From Macropodus opercularis (taxonomy: Eukaryota > Chordata > Actinopteri > Anabantiformes > Osphronemidae), in contig CM061106.1 in the NCBI GenBank assembly GCA_030770545.1, positions 3,870,001 to 3,934,000 on the forward strand: 64,000 nucleotides of DNA. Direction: 5' to 3'. Below, piece after piece: positions 32,930 to 42,992 of the stretch. Position 1 is the stretch's first letter, and each line of letters opens with the position of its first letter. The translations under genes were made by a program, and so were the position numbers. Under the pieces are notes generated by a model that saw only the letters and a program-made list of their open reading frames with translations, did not search any database and was not told where the DNA came from.

Positions 32930-34069
32930 GTCACTTTGAATTTATTGATGGAGAAAAACAAGGGCAGAGAATATTAGCATGGGAGCTAAGCGATGCTTTT
33001 TACGCCGTCCAGCGAGACCGGAAGTGGCGCAAGAAACGCAGCTGTGAACAACTCGGAACACCGTATTGGACGGTACTTGTTGGACGCCAGCCAAAGCGAC
33101 GTTGAATTAGCATTTTTGCGCCGCTTTCGATGGCGTCCTGCCAGGCGACGGCGTCAAAAACGGTGTCCTAGCAACCTTGAAGTCGTCCAATCCGCCGTCC
33201 CAGCTATGATGACGCGGTAGGAGCCGCTTGCCATAACCTGGCGGGGTAATCCTGGCGTGGTGAACCTGTCGTGGTAATCCTGGCGTGGCGAACCTGGCGT
33301 GGCGATCTGGTCTCCACAAGTATAATGAGCTTGAACAATGATCTGTTTGTGTGGGACTGTGTTGGTATATAAATAATGTTATGGTTCCTTATCATTATGC
33401 TATGTGATAAGTTCAAGTACACTCATATAAAGTAAAGCACTTAAATGGCTGCAGCGTCACAACGCTGCTGTTCCTGTGACGTAGCCAGAGCTGAATTAAT
33501 TGGGTTTAGCAGTTACTGTAAGTTAATGGTACCAACTGGAGGTTGAGCAGCGAACATGACGTCCACCTGCGCCAGAGGAAACCACAACAGCACAACGTTA
33601 GGCCGCAGGTGGGAGCAAGCCAGTTAAAAAGGGAAAAGCCAGGGTTTGATTCATTAAAATCCCCAGAGTCAACATCGCGTTACAGCACAACGACCCGTTC
33701 AAACACACGATCGTCGACATCTCTGACAGAATAGCAGCATGTTGTACTAACACTGACTACAGAGGAGTGGAAGGCGCTTCTGTTCTCCAGCCTGACGTAT
33801 TGAACACTAGGTCACAGGTCAAACAACGCGTGACACTGAAGAGAAGGGCTCTCACCGAGGTTTTCAACTTCTATGCACATGTCAGCCGTCAGTCTGCGTC
33901 CACCTAGAAAAGCCTGCATCAGTGTGTTTCTGTTATTAAACACGGATCCAATGTGAAGCTCTGTTTGCTCATCCTGATTATTTGATTTGAAATTGAAAAT
34001 ACAATGTTTTTATTTATGTGTCACTGATATTTTATTTAAAAAATAAACATTAGTATTGTGTCATTACAG

Positions 34070-34411
34070 ATTAGAGAGCGAGAAAACAAGTGAAAAATGG
34101 AGATATGGCAGACGATGGAGGAGTTGAAGTGGGAGGAGTTGGTGGAGAAGATGGCGATGGAGGAGGACGAGGAAGAAATACGGAGAGTCTGGTGGAGAAT
34201 GGTTGCCCAAAGCAAAAGTTGGATAAGTACATCGTTGGATGAAGTGGAGGAGGAGGAGGCGAAGGAGGAAGAAGAGGCGGAGGAGGAGGAGGAAGGGAGA
34301 AGGTGGTATAGATGGAGAGAGTGGTGGAGCAGAAGGTGGAGTAGGAGAATGACGGTGGAGGAGGAGGAGAAGGTGGCACCTCGGAAGGAGGAAAAGAAAA
34401 GAAAGAAGGAG
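34070..34411 (+). CDS. candidate charged, Trp-rich exon (copy 2)
   Basis: Same layout as 29,006-29,337: acceptor 'tgtcattacag', open frame, donor GAG/gtgagtaaac. The sequence keeps GRRWYRWREWWSRRW and KRKKEVSKQKK but differs at the start (KWEELVEKMAMEEDEEE) and has a longer Glu run. The LTR-like element begins 18 bases after the donor and would cut off any downstream exon. Confidence 0.3.
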
Positions 34412-34429
34412 GTGAGTAAACAAAAAAAG

Positions 34430-35657
34430 TGTCACGATCCGTACTCCAGGTCCGCCGGAGCCTTTTACTTTGAAGGGCTCTGTCAGAGACTCTCACCACA
34501 CTCCTGTCTGATTGCCTACACCTGGTGCAGTACCTGTCTTCTTAAACCCCTCCACGCAGGCTTCTCATTGTCGGATTGTCGATCGTCACTCACGCACTCT
34601 AGACCACGACCACGGATTGTTTCTAGACCACGACCACGGATTGTTTCTCGACCACGACCACGGATTGTTTCTCGACCACGACCACGGATTGTTTCTCGAC
34701 CACGACCACGGATTGTTTCTAGACCACGACCACGGATTGTTTCTCGACCACGACCACGGATTGTTTCTCGACCACGACCACGGATTGTTTCTCGACCACG
34801 ACCACGGATCGTTTCTCGACCACGGCTTGCTTATCGGTTCGGCAGACGCTCCGACCACGGATCTCGTGAGTGTGTTGCTCCTCCGGCTAAGCTCTTTAGT
34901 ACCCTCCCCGGCGTCCGCTACATCTGGACTCAGCAACCGGGTGAGTTGGATTGAACGCTGCTCATTCTGAAGCGTCGGTGGCTACGCTACTCCCGACTGA
35001 GTGAACGGCTGCGCTAAGAGGAGAGATCTCCCCGTTACAGACTACTACGAGCGCTCCAGCGCTTCCTGAACCTTGTTTTGTTTGTGTTTGCATAACTATC
35101 GGCCGGTTCGGCTCGTTTTGCTTTCCCGGTTTATGAGCAGCTGTGAGCACAGCACCGCCCTTGCCTGCGTCAGTCTGCCCTACTCTCATTACCGCTCTGA
35201 GTCACAGGAGGGTCCTGTCTCGTCGGTGTTCGCGCTGCGGACAGCTCCGGTCTCAGGACCTCTATCCCCAGCAGTGCGGTGGGCAGCACCCAGCCGGCGA
35301 TTCCCGAGTGAACCGCATCGCCTAGCTGTCGCCGGCGAGTTACACCGCTTCCCCATAATTCCCTGGACGATCCATCTAAGCGTCTTCCGCCTCTCCTGTG
35401 GCTGACTCCTGATAAATCTCATACACTCCGTGTGGCGACACAGAAGGTAATGTGACCACATCCTGATCTGCCTCGTTACCTGACCTGTACTGACCTGTCT
35501 CTCTGCCCCCTCCCAGATCCGGACGGATCCGGTAGTCCTACGGTCGCCACGACTCTACTCATTTTCACAAATAAAACTCGTTGTTAAATTCTAAACCTTG
35601 GTACCGATCCAGTCTGTTCCATTCCTTTTCTCTCATCTCCGTTGGCAAAACGTGACA
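34430..35657 (+). mobile_element. solo-LTR-like element, 1,228 bp, TSD AAAAG
   Basis: TGTCACGATCC to AACGTGACA, flanked by AAAAG at 34,425-34,429 and 35,658-35,662. A late 'aataaaac' (about 35,571) fits an LTR poly(A) signal. It is absent from the three other copies of block A, so it inserted after those copies arose. Contains a 24-bp minisatellite. Confidence 0.85.
34597..34835 (+). repeat. 24-bp minisatellite, about 9 full copies
   Basis: The unit is 'accacgaccacggattgttt' plus 'ctcg' or 'ctag'. Because the unit is a multiple of three without stops, long repeated ORFs appear in all frames here. They are not taken as genes. Confidence 0.95.
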
Positions 35658-36419
35658 AAAAGAGGGAGGAAAAACAGGAAAAACAACAGAGAAAGAAAGA
35701 GGAGGAGGAAGCAAAATTTTAAAAAAGTATACAAATTTGGATGGAAAGGGAGAAAATAAGGCAAAAAAAGTGGGAGGAAAAAAGATACAGAGATTTGGAC
35801 TGGGAGTGGGTATTAAAAAAAAAAGAATATCCAAACCGATTGCTGTACAAAGAATAAGGAGTCAGAAGGTATTCGTGCGTCTTAGCGGGTACATGGTGGG
35901 GTGAGAAGAAAAAAAGAAGAGGGAGGGGGAGGAGAAGGGGAGGGAGGAGGAGAGGAAAGAAAGAAAGGAAGAGGGAGGAGGAGGAGAAGAGGAAAGAAAA
36001 AAGGTGAGAGAGGAGATGAGGAGGAGAGGAAAGAAAAAAAAAGGTGAGAGAGCAGGAGGAGGACAAAGAAAGAAAAAGGAGGAGGCACAAAAAGAGTGGA
36101 AAGAATAACCAGAAAGGGAGAAGGAGGAGCACAGGAGCAGCCTGACAGCCTGGGCCACTCAATGTCAAAGTAAGACACTAATGGTTCCTATTGTAAATGT
36201 TTGTGGCAGCCACCTGACGACAACGTGACCAGCGGTGACACTACAACCATCGTGTGTGTGTGGTGTTAAGGTCAAGGAGGACGAGGAGGGTGTGTGTCTG
36301 TGTGGGAGGAGCATGTGTGTGTGTTAGTACCAACAAGCTACAACTGCGCTATATGAGCGCACACTGAGTGTTTGACGCGAAGCTGCTGTTAGCAGCCGCA
36401 ACGAACCACAGCTGGGACT

Positions 36420-36590
36420 GGAGGAGACAGGAGTCGGCCACCAATCGTAGGGTCGGCGGTTCGATTCTCGGCTCCTCTGGACTCAAAGCTGTTCCCAGTG
36501 AATGAATGTGTCTAAAAGTGCTACGAGACAGGAAAAGACAACATTAACCTGTATTGATCCCACACTGGGGAAATGTCCACGTCAACGCAG
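36420..36590 (+). repeat. tRNA-derived repeat and LINE tail fragment
   Basis: 'cggcggttcgattctcggctc' contains a B-box-like core. It is followed by 'ttgatcccacactggggaaa', the fish LINE 3' end motif. Inverted partners lie at about 53,950-54,110 and 59,080-59,250. A SINE with LINE-type tail is the simplest reading. Confidence 0.5.
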
Positions 36591-36700
36591 TATAGCGAGA
36601 ACAAAAGACTAGAGGGTCTCATGTACCATTTAAAAATGTAAAAGTAGAAAAGTATTGCGTCCGTAAGTCGACTCAGTGAACACCGCTACTGGCCGGGTTT

Positions 36701-37180
36701 GGAAGGCTGGTTCGCCCATGACGGGTAAGATCCCACCTCAAACCCCGGGACGACCTAAGGCAGGCACAGTCACGATAACCTGGGAGGCTGTTTTCTCTGA
36801 CGCGCCAGGCACATGCCCCCAAAACACGACAACAAGGAACGGGCAAAGGAACGTGTGAGGGAATCCAAAAACAGCCTCTTAGCTGCTAGTGGTGCGTTAA
36901 CATGGAAGGCTGGTTCGCCCATGACGGGTAAGATCCCACCTCAAACCCCGGGACGACCTAAGGCAGGCACAGTCACGATAACCTGGGAGGCTGTTTTCTC
37001 TGACGCGCCAGGCACATGCCCCCAAAACACGACAACAAGGAACGGGCAAAGGAACGTGTGAGGGAATCCAAAAACAGCCTCTTAGCTGCTAGTGGTGCGT
37101 TAACATGGAAGGCTGGTTCGCCCATGACGGGTAAGATCCCACCTCAAACCCCGGGACGACCTAAGGCAGGCACAGTCACG
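36701..37180 (+). repeat. 203-bp tandem repeat, 2.4 copies
   Basis: 'ggaaggctggttcgcccatg' starts at 36,701, 36,904 and 37,107. The first two units are nearly identical. The partner sites at 53,735-53,830 and 58,867-58,960 hold a single partial unit, so the expansion is on the left side only. Confidence 0.95.
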
Positions 37181-37358
37181 CGAGAGAGATAAAGGACGCC
37201 TTCCATCAAAATAATTTTGACAGTTCTAGGTGGGGGGTCACAGCTTCTGATTGGACGATCCTTATCTAAGACCCTCCCTAAACCTGCCCCTAATATGATA
37301 TGATATTTATGAAATTATTTTTTTAAAAAATCAGAAAAGGGGGGTTCATTTGTGAACA

Positions 37359-37616
37359 ATGCCTCCGAAAATTGAGAGTTTGATGAAGAAAATCTATTAT
37401 AATCCAGCGCATCCAGGCAGCTATGGAGGGGTCAATGCTTTACATAAAGCTGTTGAACAAGAGTCTGGTAGAAAAATAAGTCTGAACCAAATCAAACAAT
37501 TTCTATCAAAACAAGATGCTTATACTTTGCACAAACCCGTAAGGATACATTTTAAAAGAAATAGAGTTTTCGCGTCACGGCCTCTTTTCCAGTTTCAAGC
37601 CGATTTATGTGTTTGA
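37359..37616 (+). pseudogene. N-terminal piece of Maverick integrase
   Basis: The first 80 or so residues match the start of the integrase at 42,773 (- strand): MPPKIESLMKKIYYNP and a QFQADLC end that reaches the first catalytic Asp. The match stops there and the sequence jumps to the ATPase region. It is preceded by only about 70 bp of terminal sequence, so about 870 bp present at the other end is missing here. Confidence 0.8.
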
Positions 37617-37667
37617 CAAGAGACGTCTGCTACCGGGTGGTAAAAGTTTACCGTTTGGTTATTGACA

Positions 37668-38335
37668 ATGGAGGAGATTGATTTTAACCCGGGTCTAAAC
37701 GTACCATTTTCATGTCTTGTTGTGGGTCCCAGCGGATCGGGAAAAACTTATTTTGTAAAAAATGTCTTGGAAAATTGTAAAAGTGTCATGAATTGTGTGC
37801 CTGATAATATTGTATGGATTTATAGTTCATTCCAGCCCATGTATGATGAATTGCATAAGAATAATAAACAAATCAGATTTGTGGAGGGTCTACCCAATTC
37901 TTTCAATGATGAAAGCTTGTTTTCCAGAGGCCAGAAGCACCTCATCGTTCTAGACGATGTCTTACTCGAAGCCCCGGAAAGTCCCGAGGTTGTGAAAATC
38001 TTCACGCAATACAGACATCATAAAAATATCTGTCTGTTATGTTCCTGACTCAAAATATTTTTCATAAGGGCAAGTATAGCCGAACTTTGAATTTGAACAG
38101 CACGCATCTCATCTTATTTCAAAATCCACGTGACAAGTTACAAACGTCCATATTGGCTCAGCAAATATTTCCTAGACAGAAAGCCTATTTTATGGACAGT
38201 TATGATGATGCAACGAGAAAACCACACGGCTACTTATTAGCTGTCCTGACGCCCAAGTGTCCAGAACATCTGAGACTAAGAACGAATCTGTTACCGGACG
38301 AAAGAACCTGCGTCTATCTTCCTGCGCGGAACTAG
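37668..38335 (+). pseudogene. Maverick packaging ATPase (FtsK/HerA-A32 type), one frameshift
   Basis: About 220 residues across two frames. The first part has a Walker A (GPSGSGKT) near residue 21 and a Walker B (HLIVLDD); the second starts near 38,035 with FLTQNIFHKGKYSRTLNLN, the conserved segment after the sensor region. This family pumps DNA into capsids in Mavericks and poxvirus-related viruses. One base is lost or gained between the frames near 38,035. Length otherwise fits the family. The right copy has no ATPase at all. Confidence 0.85.
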
Positions 38336-38352
38336 AGCTACGAAGACAAACC

Positions 38353-38590
38353 ATGTCAGATAGATTGAAAAAGAATATGCCTCTCTTAAGAGTATTAGTG
38401 TCCAGCAAGCCTCAGCAGCGTTGAGCGCTTCTGTCTGCGTGTTCCACAGACTTGGTCAAAACAGTGTGTGAACTGGCCGTTAATCTTCTCAAAGGGAATA
38501 TTAATTTAACCGGCCCAGTATAACAAGTTAAAACCTCAGAACCCTGGCTGATAAAAGGACCGCTTTAAGCAGCTTGTGGGAGGTCTGATT
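38353..38590 (+). pseudogene. degenerate small Maverick ORF
   Basis: Starts MSDRLKKNMPLLRVLVSSKP and later has CELAVNLLKGNINLTGP. A small protein with this start and a 'LKGN.LT' segment recurs in metazoan Mavericks, function unknown. Here it is cut by at least two stop codons. Confidence 0.55.
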
Positions 38591-38596
38591 AATAGA

Positions 38597-39249
38597 TGAT
38601 GGCCCGAAAAATGTATCTCCTATCTCAGGACCAGCTAAACCGTTTGCCCGGAGCCCACCCCCATGCAGGCGGCGATATCAGAGACAGAGCCGAGGTGGAC
38701 CAATGAGAAAATTAAAAGATACACCATTTTATTACATCGGTATCTCACCCTGGAAAAGCAGAAAAAGGGAGAGTCTCGTGAAATTACACTCAGCCTGCCT
38801 AAAGAGGAATCTACACCCTCGCCAGATCGTCAGACCAAATTATGCAGGAGGTCACATCCAACGTCGCCCCTCGTTTTCAAAAGAACGGCGGATATATTTT
38901 ACATAAAATTGCAGAGTCCGGGGGTCCTGGAGGTTGGAACGCCAACGGTGAATTTATTTTTAACGGGTCTGTAGTTCGAGGATGCCATATTATGGACCTG
39001 ATAAAACGACTAAATGTTACGCCTAAGGTCTCTAAAGAGCTACAACCAAAAGGGTGGGATGTATTTCTACAGACTCTATTACGATTAAATATACCTTTAT
39101 CCTGTATTCCTAATAAACAAGCTTGTAGTCAAATGCATACTTATGACATGAAAATCCCTGAAAACAGGGATAAAGGAGGAAAGTTTAACGCAGAGAAAGC
39201 GAGAAGAAAAAATAAGCGTCTCAGTTCGTCTGACTGGGTCTTCGCCTAG
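38597..39249 (+). pseudogene. Maverick accessory protein of unknown function, frameshifted
   Basis: Pieces in successive frames: MYLLSQDQLNRLPGAHPH, then a TILLHRYLTLEKQKKGESRE segment, then a longer frame (38,842-39,249) with NGEFIFNGSVVRGCHIMDL and KGWDVFLQTLLRLNIP, ending KNKRLSSSDWVFA. The order and the GW..F....LN.P signature match a protein found next to capsid genes in fish Mavericks, whose role is not known. At least two frame changes. A part of it also exists at 27,694-27,780 and at 53,546-53,721. Confidence 0.6.
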
Positions 39250-39469
39250 AGCTGAAAATGTAATTTGTCATAAATAATAATCACTTTTTTTTCTGAAATA
39301 CAAAGATTTTTATTTTAATAAATCAAGAGAAAAAGTCTCAGAGTATTCTTAAAGAGTATTTTTAAAACATTTCAATGAAACACACTCAGCATTTTCTCAG
39401 TTTGATATTATGACACTCTGCAAATATTTTTAATGAACACACACCGTGTCTTCTAGGATCCCTTGAACA

Positions 39470-39738
39470 GCGAGTCACGCATTTTTGATGGCGTTTAACA
39501 AAATCAGATACCACAGAATCATTTTTATAAACGTTAGAATCGTGCAACTTTAACACCTCATCATAGGATAAACCAACAGCTCTGTGAACCAGGTAATATA
39601 TGCAATGTTCACCACAGACGACCGACAGAGGATGCTGAAGCAGCTTGTCATGATAGTAAATGACTCTCGAGTATTTCCGTAGAAATTCCAGGATCGTCTG
39701 TGGGTAGTATGAAAAATCAGGATGAAAACCAAAAGAAT
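39470..39738 (-). pseudogene. C-terminal remnant of adenain-like cysteine protease
   Basis: The frame includes YHDKLLQHPLS followed by VCGEHCIYYLVHRAVG, the catalytic Cys segment of Maverick/adenovirus-type maturation proteases, and ends with a SFD/SDFV-like tail. The His and Asp motifs of the N-terminal part are missing. It follows the truncated capsid gene directly, so one deletion removed the end of the capsid gene and the start of the protease gene. Confidence 0.75.
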
Positions 39739-39739
39739 C

Positions 39740-40415
39740 TTAGAATGTAGCAACGCCGTTCTCTTCCAGACTGAGGGTGAGGCAGAAAGCGTCGCTGGCT
39801 CGAGTCAGTTTTATTTTCAGATACACTGAATTTAAAAGCAGTCGATCGCTGAAAAAGATGTCGGCGTGTAAAGGTCCTAGAAGATGAAACTCTCTTGAGA
39901 TTTCACTGAACTTTGCGCGACTGCACAAGCCCTTGTTATCCCCGTCTTTAGAATTGATAGAGTCCATGGACCAAGCTGTGTCTTGATAAAAGAGACCAGC
40001 GCTGAATTGGTTTTTTAAAGAATCCAGTGAATAATTTAATAAAGTCTCGATTATCGCCCTGTACGGATGAGTAGCGCTGGACTGTGAAATCAATCGATCC
40101 CCCAACGTGACATCACACTGGCTAAATATTGTATTCAGAGGATAGTTTATAATTCCTACAGGTGCATCGACAGCCAGATCTGTACCGTCTGCATTGGTAA
40201 TTTTCAGCCTTAGAAACAATAAAGTATCGTTCAAGTCCAGATACCATCACTTCAACCGCTACAAAGAACTCAATCGGTCCTTGCGGCGTTATGGATAAAA
40301 CAGGGGATATCTCTACATACTGACGTTCTTCGATGCTGAGCTGTGAGGACGGGCATGAGAAAAGGTCCAGTTCGGACATAACACATTCGGCTGATTTTTC
40401 ATGCACGAGAGCCAT
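39740..40415 (-). pseudogene. Maverick major capsid protein (double jelly-roll), truncated and frameshifted
   Basis: Starts MALVHEKSAECVMSELDLFS, the usual start of the F54H12.2-like capsid family, with SIEERQYVEISPV. After a frame change near residue 55, it continues LFLRLKITNADGTDLAVDAP, then NTIFSQCDVTLGDRLISQ and LLGPLHADIFF, ending SLEENGVATF. Family members are about twice as long, so the second half is lost by a deletion. The same frame change and the same end are seen in the right copy. Confidence 0.85.
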
Positions 40416-40439
40416 GGTTTTGTTTTGTTTTGTTTGTTA

Positions 40440-40847
40440 TAAATTATGTCGTCTATCCTGGCTCTTGACCTCTTCCCTCTTGCTGCAGCGGTGGAAAATG
40501 ACCTCTTTTTCTGTGTACGCCTGTTTTTTTTAACACCCTGTGCGCGGGTGCCAGGGGGACGCTTCCTGGACCTCCGGGCCAGAACAGTTAGGCCTGCCCC
40601 TTCTTGGTCCGCATCGGGCTTTTGTTTACCCGAGAACTTGTTGACGGCGCTGCTTAGCACGTCAGTGGCAATGTTTTTCACAGCTGAGCTCAGGTGAGGC
40701 TTCGCAATGTTAAAGCCTCTTTTCTTCTCCGATACCCCGTCCGTACTGGGCTGCTGATCCTTTGAACCCGGATAGACCTGAACCCACTTGATTATCGTAA
40801 TAGCTCACAAATCTGTAGGGGTCTGCTTTATAAGCTCGAGGACTCAT
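40440..40847 (-). pseudogene. pX-like basic virion protein, frameshifted
   Basis: The ATG overlaps the minor capsid stop codon (ATGA). The N-terminal part reads MSPRAYKADPYRFVSYY and a Gly-rich VGSGLSGL..QYGQGIG segment; after a frame change come KRGFNIAKPHLSSAVKN and an Arg/Lys-rich tail (RRSRKRPPG). Small, basic, Gly-containing proteins in this place are compared with adenovirus pX/pVI. The function is inferred from position and composition. Confidence 0.55.
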
Positions 40848-41644
40848 GCTTTCACCGGCCTAAAGTGTAACTTGAGTATAGTTTTGCCAAAGCCAAACTC
40901 GACCAGTTCGTCCTGATCCGTCTTAATTTCGACGTATATGCTTTCTATGTGGGCTTTTGAAAGAGGTAAATAATGAGCCGGGTTAAATGATTTTGTTATA
41001 ATATCTCCATATTTACCCTCAATAGAGATACAGCGGACAAGCGGTGATAAGCTGTCACCAACGATCTGGTGCTTCACAACGTCTGAATAAAGAAACAGAT
41101 TGTAAAACCCTGCTTTTAAATCCGCTGGGTGGGGAGAATATCGACCCCCCGGTCCTGCTGAGATCCACTCGTGAGGGTCCAAACCAAGAATGTAAGCCAT
41201 GGGTGGCGCAAACTTTAATTTGTAGCGGCCGCTGCCCGTCCATAAAAAGACCTGCTTGCGTTCGTCATAGGAGACGCTGGCATCTAATTTCACTTTTCGA
41301 AAGTATGTGTTTATTGTCCCTACGACGGTATCTATAGAATCGTATGTGCCATATCCATAACCCATTGCTTTCACTTTATATTTTCCTTCCTCGTGCACGG
41401 GTGTAGCTAAAAGATCCTCAGGGACACCGTGTTCCCACGTATGTAACCACTTAAAAAATTGGCTGCCTGAAGGCACAGTCAGCCATGTGTGTGGAAAAGA
41501 AATATCTGTCAGAGCAACCTCCCACGGGCCAATTAAATTTATATGTTGCGCTAAATCAATACGGAACTTTGACGCCGTATTATCTTTAAACGTGTCCATA
41601 CTGGCGTTAGACGGGAGCGTGATATAGAAGCCATTCTTCTCCAT
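40844..41644 (-). CDS. Maverick minor capsid (penton-like) protein, open
   Basis: An uninterrupted 266-residue frame from ATG (MEKNGFYITLPSNASMD). Further marks: FRIDLAQHINLIGPWEVAL, ISFPHTWLTVP, KAMGYGYGTYDSIDT, PPMAYILGLD, and SLSPLVRCISIEGKYGD. This is the conserved minor capsid protein of Mavericks, thought to form capsid vertices. It is the only gene of the element that has no stop or frame change. The right copy (51,154-51,954) differs at only two residues that I find. Whether it is expressed is unknown. Confidence 0.8.
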   Translation of the reverse strand: MEKNGFYITLPSNASMDTFKDNTASKFRIDLAQHINLIGPWEVALTDISFPHTWLTVPSGSQFFKWLHTWEHGVPEDLLATPVHEEGKYKVKAMGYGYGTYDSIDTVVGTINTYFRKVKLDASVSYDERKQVFLWTGSGRYKLKFAPPMAYILGLDPHEWISAGPGGRYSPHPADLKAGFYNLFLYSDVVKHQIVGDSLSPLVRCISIEGKYGDIITKSFNPAHYLPLSKAHIESIYVEIKTDQDELVEFGFGKTILKLHFRPVKA

Positions 41645-41690
41645 CTTGTAGTAGAAAACGTTATGGAAGCTTAGGCGTCTGTACAAATCA

Positions 41691-42773
41691 TTATGTCTTC
41701 ATATATGACTTCATGTCGCTACTCTTGACGTAACTGTTGAATTTCTCTGGCCAGTTTTTCCATTTAACAAGGGAATAATTCACTCCATTGATCTTACGCT
41801 TACTCAGGATCTTCTCTACATGAAAGAGTTTGTTTCCGGCCACGGTTACTTTCTGTAATTCAGCCTCATAGAACGAGCCCTCTATGGGCTCCCCATCGGA
41901 GTCCACGAGTCCGTACACCGGGGGAAACCGTGGAATACATTCATCTATTTTAAATACCTCGTCAGTAAATCCTTGGGTATATTTCTTATCAAATACCCCT
42001 CGCAGTTTGGATATTCTCACCAGATCACCTCTTTTAAAGTTGAACTTTAATTTGTTTTTGTTACGTAAAGGAAACGAACCGTACAAGTTTTAAAAAACTT
42101 GGGGTGTATTTTCAGAAGTCACTTGAGATGGTTGCATTTTTATGCTTGAATGGTAACATCCACAAATAGTTTTAAAACATCCGTGTATCTTAGGGTGTTT
42201 CTCCCCGTAAAGTAACGATATAATTTATATTTTAACGTTTTATTGAAACGTTCAATAACTGACGCCTTCAAATCGCTTTTAGTGCTGAAGTGGCGGATTT
42301 CATGTTTATCCATCAAGGATTTAAATTGTTTATTGTAAAATTCTTTACCTAGATTGGTTTGAACACACTTTGGGATGCCGCTTGTTGATAAAATAGAGGC
42401 GAATGCTTCGGTCACATCCCGAGAGCTTTTTCTCATAAGGCTTCACGAACGCTTTCTTTGAAAACACGTCAATAACTGTGAGCAGGAATTTGTATCCGTC
42501 GTTGTATGTTGACAGAGCCTGCATATCACATAAGTCAGCCTGAAACTGGAAAAGAGGCCGTGATGCAAAAACTCTATTTCTTTTTAAATGTATCCTTACG
42601 GGTTTATGTAGAGTATAAGCGTCTTGTTTTGATAGAAATTGTTTGATTTGGTTCAGACTTATTTTTCTACCAGACTCTTGTTCAACAGCTTTATGTAAAG
42701 CATTGATCCCTCCATAGCTGCCCAGCTGATTATAATAGATTTTCTTCATCAAACTCTCAATTTTCGGAGGCAT
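41691..42773 (-). pseudogene. Maverick retroviral-type integrase with chromodomain, frameshifted
   Basis: Starts MPPKIESLMKKIYYNQ. The core has QFQADLCDMQALSTYNDGYK (first Asp), VQTNLGKEFYNKQ (second acidic site, here Asn) and SVIERFNKTLKYKLYRYF (third, Glu). The C-terminal part is a chromodomain (VEKILSKRKINGVNYSLVKW and KNWPEKFNSYV). Such integrases insert the element. Frames change near 42,425 and near 42,140, and the second catalytic Asp is replaced, so it is inactive. Confidence 0.85.
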
Positions 42774-42992
42774 TGTTCACAGAAGGGCTGCAAAATGCTT
42801 ATCTGACCACTCATCGTCTCAACCCCAGCTCTATGTAGGCGTGTAGACGATTTATTTAAAAAAACAATGAAAGTTGACAAAGATAGGATTTAGTCAAATG
42901 CTTTTATTTAAAAATAACATGATGCATGAATGTGGATATGTGGAAAAGCATTGTAATACATGACATTTGTTTTTCATTTATCAGAATCCCCC

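Larger units (their letters stand above)
32930..37287 (-). repeat. repeat block A with flanks, copy 2 (inverted left arm)
   Basis: Reverse complement of 58,740-61,650 and, in its inner part, of 53,722-55,860. It holds the GC-rich segment 32,990-33,300 with short 'cctggcgtggcgaa' repeats, the unit 33,300-33,740, the purine-rich candidate exon (34,070 onward), an LTR-like insertion, a tRNA-derived repeat, the 203-bp tandem repeat, and 37,190-37,287. No known gene. Confidence 0.8.

Noticed and set aside
32617..33105. 162-codon ORF, with a related frame at 61,455-61,670
   Set aside because: Part lies in a repeated GC-rich segment; no domain is recognised and the two copies do not keep one frame over the full length.
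34512..34970. ORFs with repeated FLDHDHGL or RPRPRIVS units
   Set aside because: They are frames through a 24-bp minisatellite inside an LTR-like element. All frames are open because the unit is a multiple of three.
36676..37061. Two overlapping ORFs with the same PMTGKIPPQTPGRPKAG segment
   Set aside because: They are readings of the 203-bp tandem repeat; no domain, no start context, and absent at partner sites.
41044..41337. 97-codon ORFs antisense to the minor capsid gene (also 51,461-51,754)
   Set aside because: Shadow frames of the open capsid gene; identical in both copies only because the sense gene is.
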